Assembly (NCBI GenBank): GCA_001507935.1
Contig: LGET01000081.1
Location: forward strand, 1 to 7,188
DNA from: Thermococcales archaeon 44_46
GTDB lineage: Archaea; Methanobacteriota_B; Thermococci; Thermococcales; Thermococcaceae
Direction of reading: 5' to 3'
DNA: 7,188 nucleotides
Shown here: positions 4,977-7,188 of the stretch, piece by piece
How the letters are laid out: each line of letters begins with the position of its first letter
Position numbering within the stretch: position 1 is the stretch's first letter
Position numbers and translations under genes: made by a program
The notes under the pieces: generated by a model
Database searches by the model: none
Told to the model about the DNA's origin: nothing
Seen by the model: only the letters and a program-made list of their open reading frames with translations

Positions 4977-6635
4977 GTGTCAGACTTTGGGGTGTTGTCT
5001 TTGCTCCCCCCATTGGTAGCAATTGGATTGGCGATATGGTCTAAAAGAGTTATACTAGCGTTGTTTTCGGGTATATGGATTGGTGGGGTAATGATCTCTG
5101 GCTGGAACCCGATAACCGGAACCACCCAGAGCCTAGAATGGATAGTGGGCAGCGTTACCGATGACTGGAACGCCAGGATACTCATATTCGACTTCCTCAT
5201 TGGAGCTGGCGTTGGCCTCATCTACAAGTCCGGTGGAGTGCATGCACTGGCAAAAGCCCTATCCAAGAGGGTAAGAACGAGTAGAGGAGCCTCCGTCCTT
5301 GGGTGGCTCATGGGTGTCCTGGTGTTCTTCGATGACTATACCAACACCATTATAGTCGGAAACACGATGCGCCCTGTAACGGACAGGACAAGGGTTTCAA
5401 GGGAAATGCTGGCGTACATCGACGATTCAACGGCCGCACCGGTCGCCGGGCTGGCTTTAATCTCAACGTGGATTGGCTATGAGCTGGCGATGATAGGGAG
5501 AGGTTTTGATGCGTTCAATATATCATACAATTCATACGATGCCTGGCTCTCAAGCATTCCCTTCAGGTTCTACTCGATTCTGGCGATAATACTCGTGTTC
5601 ATAGTGGCATACACCCACAGGCACTACGGCCCGATGCTCCACGCTGAGTACCGCGCCAGGACGACCGGCAAAGTCCTTCGCGACGGAGCAAAGCCGCTCA
5701 TGACCACCGAGACAGACATTGGCGCACCCAAAGAGGGCGGTAGCCCGTGGGACTTCGTCATACCGGTTCTTGCCCTCGTTGTAGTGTCTCTGCTAGGTCT
5801 CTGGTACACAGGTGCTGCAAACTTGGCAGCATACGATCAAGACCTCGGATGGTGGACAGAGCTTGAGAACCCCTTCGGCGTGAACTTCCTCAGCTACAGC
5901 TTCGTTGACTCCTTCCGCGAGGCGGATGCCGCAACGGCCCTGCTCTGGGGATCGTTTGTTATGGTGGTGGTCGCCAGCATAATGCTTCTTGGAAGGAAGA
6001 GAATGACCTTGGAAGAATGGGAGGAGACGGTAATCAGGGGAATGAAGCAGATGATCTTCGCCAACACAGTTTTGGTCCTTGCGTGGAGCCTTGGCAATGC
6101 AGCCGACACCGTGGGAACTGGCTCCTATGTGATAAACCTCGCCACCAGCTCCGGTGCTGACCTCGGCCCGTGGATGCCCCTCATAATGTTCCTCGCGGCC
6201 ATGTTCGTGGCCTTCACAACCGGAACCAGCTGGGGAACCTTCGCTATAATGGTGCCCCTCGGCGTCCAGATGAGCCTTGCCTTCACAAACGGACAGGTCA
6301 ACGAGATAGTCTTCGCCACCATCGGAGCTACCTTCACCGGTTCCATCTTCGGAGACCACTGCTCCCCCATAAGCGATACGACGATCATGAGTTCAATGTT
6401 CTCTGGCTCAGACCACATAGACCACGTTACGACTCAGATCCCCTATGCTATTACGGTTGCGGCAATCGGTGCAGTGCTCTACATTCTCTTCGGTCTCGGA
6501 GTCATGAGTTGGGCAGTCCTCCTGCCGCTCGGCATAGTGCTGCTCGTTGGCGCCTGGTACGTCCTCAGCGAGTGGTACGGCAAGAAAGCAGGTATCCCAC
6601 ACGGAAAAGTACCAGTGTATGTTGTTGAAGAGTGA
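4977..6635 (+). CDS. nhaC: NhaC-family Na+/H+ antiporter-type membrane transporter
   Basis: This 552-residue integral membrane protein begins at GTG 4977, six bases after the strong ribosome binding site GGAGGTG. Many hydrophobic segments are visible, for example residues 6-40, 67-85, 104-118, 155-172, 197-212, 260-278, 322-337, 355-372, 398-414, 445-458 and 488-530. Conserved polar motifs typical of NhaC-like carriers lie between or within them: FFDDYTN (117-123), FTTGTSWGT (413-421) and FGDHCSPISDTT (458-469). The last is a good family signature. By family, such proteins exchange Na+ for H+, although relatives move organic acids or amino acids, so the substrate is not proven. A charged cytoplasmic-type loop lies around residues 212-255. 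The gene appears to be a single unit with its own promoter and terminator. Its 5' end is richer in A/T than the rest. Confidence 0.9.
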   Translation: MSDFGVLSLLPPLVAIGLAIWSKRVILALFSGIWIGGVMISGWNPITGTTQSLEWIVGSVTDDWNARILIFDFLIGAGVGLIYKSGGVHALAKALSKRVRTSRGASVLGWLMGVLVFFDDYTNTIIVGNTMRPVTDRTRVSREMLAYIDDSTAAPVAGLALISTWIGYELAMIGRGFDAFNISYNSYDAWLSSIPFRFYSILAIILVFIVAYTHRHYGPMLHAEYRARTTGKVLRDGAKPLMTTETDIGAPKEGGSPWDFVIPVLALVVVSLLGLWYTGAANLAAYDQDLGWWTELENPFGVNFLSYSFVDSFREADAATALLWGSFVMVVVASIMLLGRKRMTLEEWEETVIRGMKQMIFANTVLVLAWSLGNAADTVGTGSYVINLATSSGADLGPWMPLIMFLAAMFVAFTTGTSWGTFAIMVPLGVQMSLAFTNGQVNEIVFATIGATFTGSIFGDHCSPISDTTIMSSMFSGSDHIDHVTTQIPYAITVAAIGAVLYILFGLGVMSWAVLLPLGIVLLVGAWYVLSEWYGKKAGIPHGKVPVYVVEE

Positions 6636-6652
6636 TTTTTCTCTTTCTTTTT
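6636..6652 (+). terminator. pyrimidine-rich terminator after the antiporter gene
   Basis: Right after the TGA stop the + strand reads tttttctctttcttttt, an uninterrupted pyrimidine tract with three T-runs. This is a typical archaeal 3' end. Confidence 0.55.
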
Positions 6653-6683
6653 ACTGTTCATGTTAGTATCATTAGGCATAGAG

Positions 6684-6699
6684 GCTTATGTTTAAAAAT
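6684..6699 (+). promoter_or_regulatory. candidate promoter of pantoate kinase
   Basis: GCTTATGTTTAAAAAT holds overlapping TATA-like strings (TTATGTTTA, GTTTAAAAAT). Depending on which is used, initiation would fall near 6713-6720, close to the ribosome binding site GGAGGTGA (6719-6726). The leader would be very short. Read-through from the antiporter gene is the alternative, but the T-tract argues against it. Confidence 0.4.
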
Positions 6700-6730
6700 C
6701 CAAATATCGACTTTTCTAGGAGGTGAGAGC

Positions 6731-7188
6731 ATGTTGATAAGGGCTTTTGTTCCAGCACACATCACGGCTTTTTTTGTCCCCAGGTTCAATGAAGAGCCTC
6801 TTTTGGCTGGTTCACTTGGGGCCGGCATAAATTTAAGCAAGGGAACCAACGTCTTTATAAGCTTGGAAGAGGGCTTGGAAAGGCACATACACATAGCGTT
6901 TAATGGAGAGCCCGTTAAAAAAGAAGATGCAGTTATCAGCTACTCCGTTGCTTATGACATCCTCCCGAAGGATTTTGAAGGGGAGCTTGAAATCTGGCAG
7001 TATTTTGACTTTCCAAATGGTCACGGTTTTGGGAACAGTGCCGGTGGAGCCCTCGGAACTGCCCTCTCTTTGGGATTTGCCCTTAAAGAGAAAACTTTTC
7101 TCCAGGCCGCTCAAATAGCCCACAAGTATGAGGTTCTCCACAAAGGTGGGCTGGGAGATGTTATAGCTCAAGTTCATGGAGGGATAGA
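6731..7188 (+). CDS. pantoate kinase (PoK), GHMP kinase superfamily, 5' part
   Basis: The frame opens at ATG 6731, four bases after GGAGGTGA, and stays open for 152 codons to the window edge. The full protein should be about 300 residues. The start MLIRAFVPAHITAFFVP and GSLGAG, the ATP-binding motif PNGHGFGNSAGGALGTAL (residues 95-112, matching the GHMP pattern PxxxGxGxSA) and the later HKGGLGDVIAQVHGG (137-151) fit archaeal pantoate kinase. Family knowledge: PoK uses ATP to make 4-phosphopantoate, which phosphopantothenate synthetase then joins to beta-alanine, replacing the bacterial PanC/PanK route to coenzyme A. The enzyme is cytoplasmic. Other GHMP kinases (mevalonate or shikimate kinase) fit less well because of the N-terminal PAHIT and the long motif above. 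The frame shows no defects in the visible part. Confidence 0.88.
   Translation, partial: MLIRAFVPAHITAFFVPRFNEEPLLAGSLGAGINLSKGTNVFISLEEGLERHIHIAFNGEPVKKEDAVISYSVAYDILPKDFEGELEIWQYFDFPNGHGFGNSAGGALGTALSLGFALKEKTFLQAAQIAHKYEVLHKGGLGDVIAQVHGGI

Noticed and set aside
5793..6359. Long open frame (188 codons) on the minus strand inside the antiporter gene
   Set aside because: It is the antisense shadow of a well-supported NhaC-family gene. The product is low-complexity His/Gly/Glu-rich text with no family resemblance and no promoter or ribosome binding site.
6170..6628. Open frame of 152 codons on the + strand overlapping the antiporter gene
   Set aside because: It is a frame-shifted reading of the same DNA with an Arg/His/Pro-rich product, typical of out-of-frame GC-rich codons.

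Overview
The window looks like a chromosomal segment of a hyperthermophilic euryarchaeon of the order Thermococcales (Thermococcus or Pyrococcus type). The reasons are strong GGAGGTGA-type ribosome binding sites a few bases before the starts, BRE/TATA promoters in short AT-rich gaps, T-tract ends of transcription units, a tetraether lipid synthase homologue, an archaeal pantoate kinase, a family 4 Fe-S uracil-DNA glycosylase and an intein. No rRNA, tRNA, CRISPR array or insertion sequence was seen. The species cannot be fixed from the sequence alone.

Layout. Positions 1-72 hold the last codons of an unidentified + strand gene. It converges on a two-gene minus-strand operon (promoter near 3531-3546). 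That operon encodes a large radical SAM protein of the tetraether synthase (Tes, COG1964) family, followed 6 bp later by a 90-residue protein that resembles the Thermococcales family DUF3213. The Tes reading frame carries a 455-residue intein (1670-3034) with a LAGLIDADG homing endonuclease. A divergent promoter region (3509-3708) starts a + strand pair: a helical protein of unknown function built from two copies of one repeat, and an overlapping uracil-DNA glycosylase. A 325-bp non-coding stretch (4652-4976) follows and contains a helically phased set of five TCGAAAAATTT-like repeats. It leads into an NhaC-family membrane antiporter (4977-6635). The right edge holds the first 152 codons of pantoate kinase, an early step of archaeal coenzyme A synthesis.

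How the genes relate. The Tes protein is expected to join two archaeol phospholipids tail to tail into membrane-spanning GDGT lipids, and the small co-transcribed protein may assist it. The glycosylase removes uracil from DNA, a frequent lesion at high temperature. The antiporter handles ion balance. These look like separate housekeeping units rather than one pathway.

The most interesting observation is the exact position of the intein. It splits the radical SAM motif CX3CX2C just before its third cysteine, so the splicing nucleophile Cys1 sits in a CxxC pair with an extein cluster ligand. The same arrangement in an archaeal MoaA intein has been linked to redox control of splicing. The second is the phased repeat array at the antiporter promoter.
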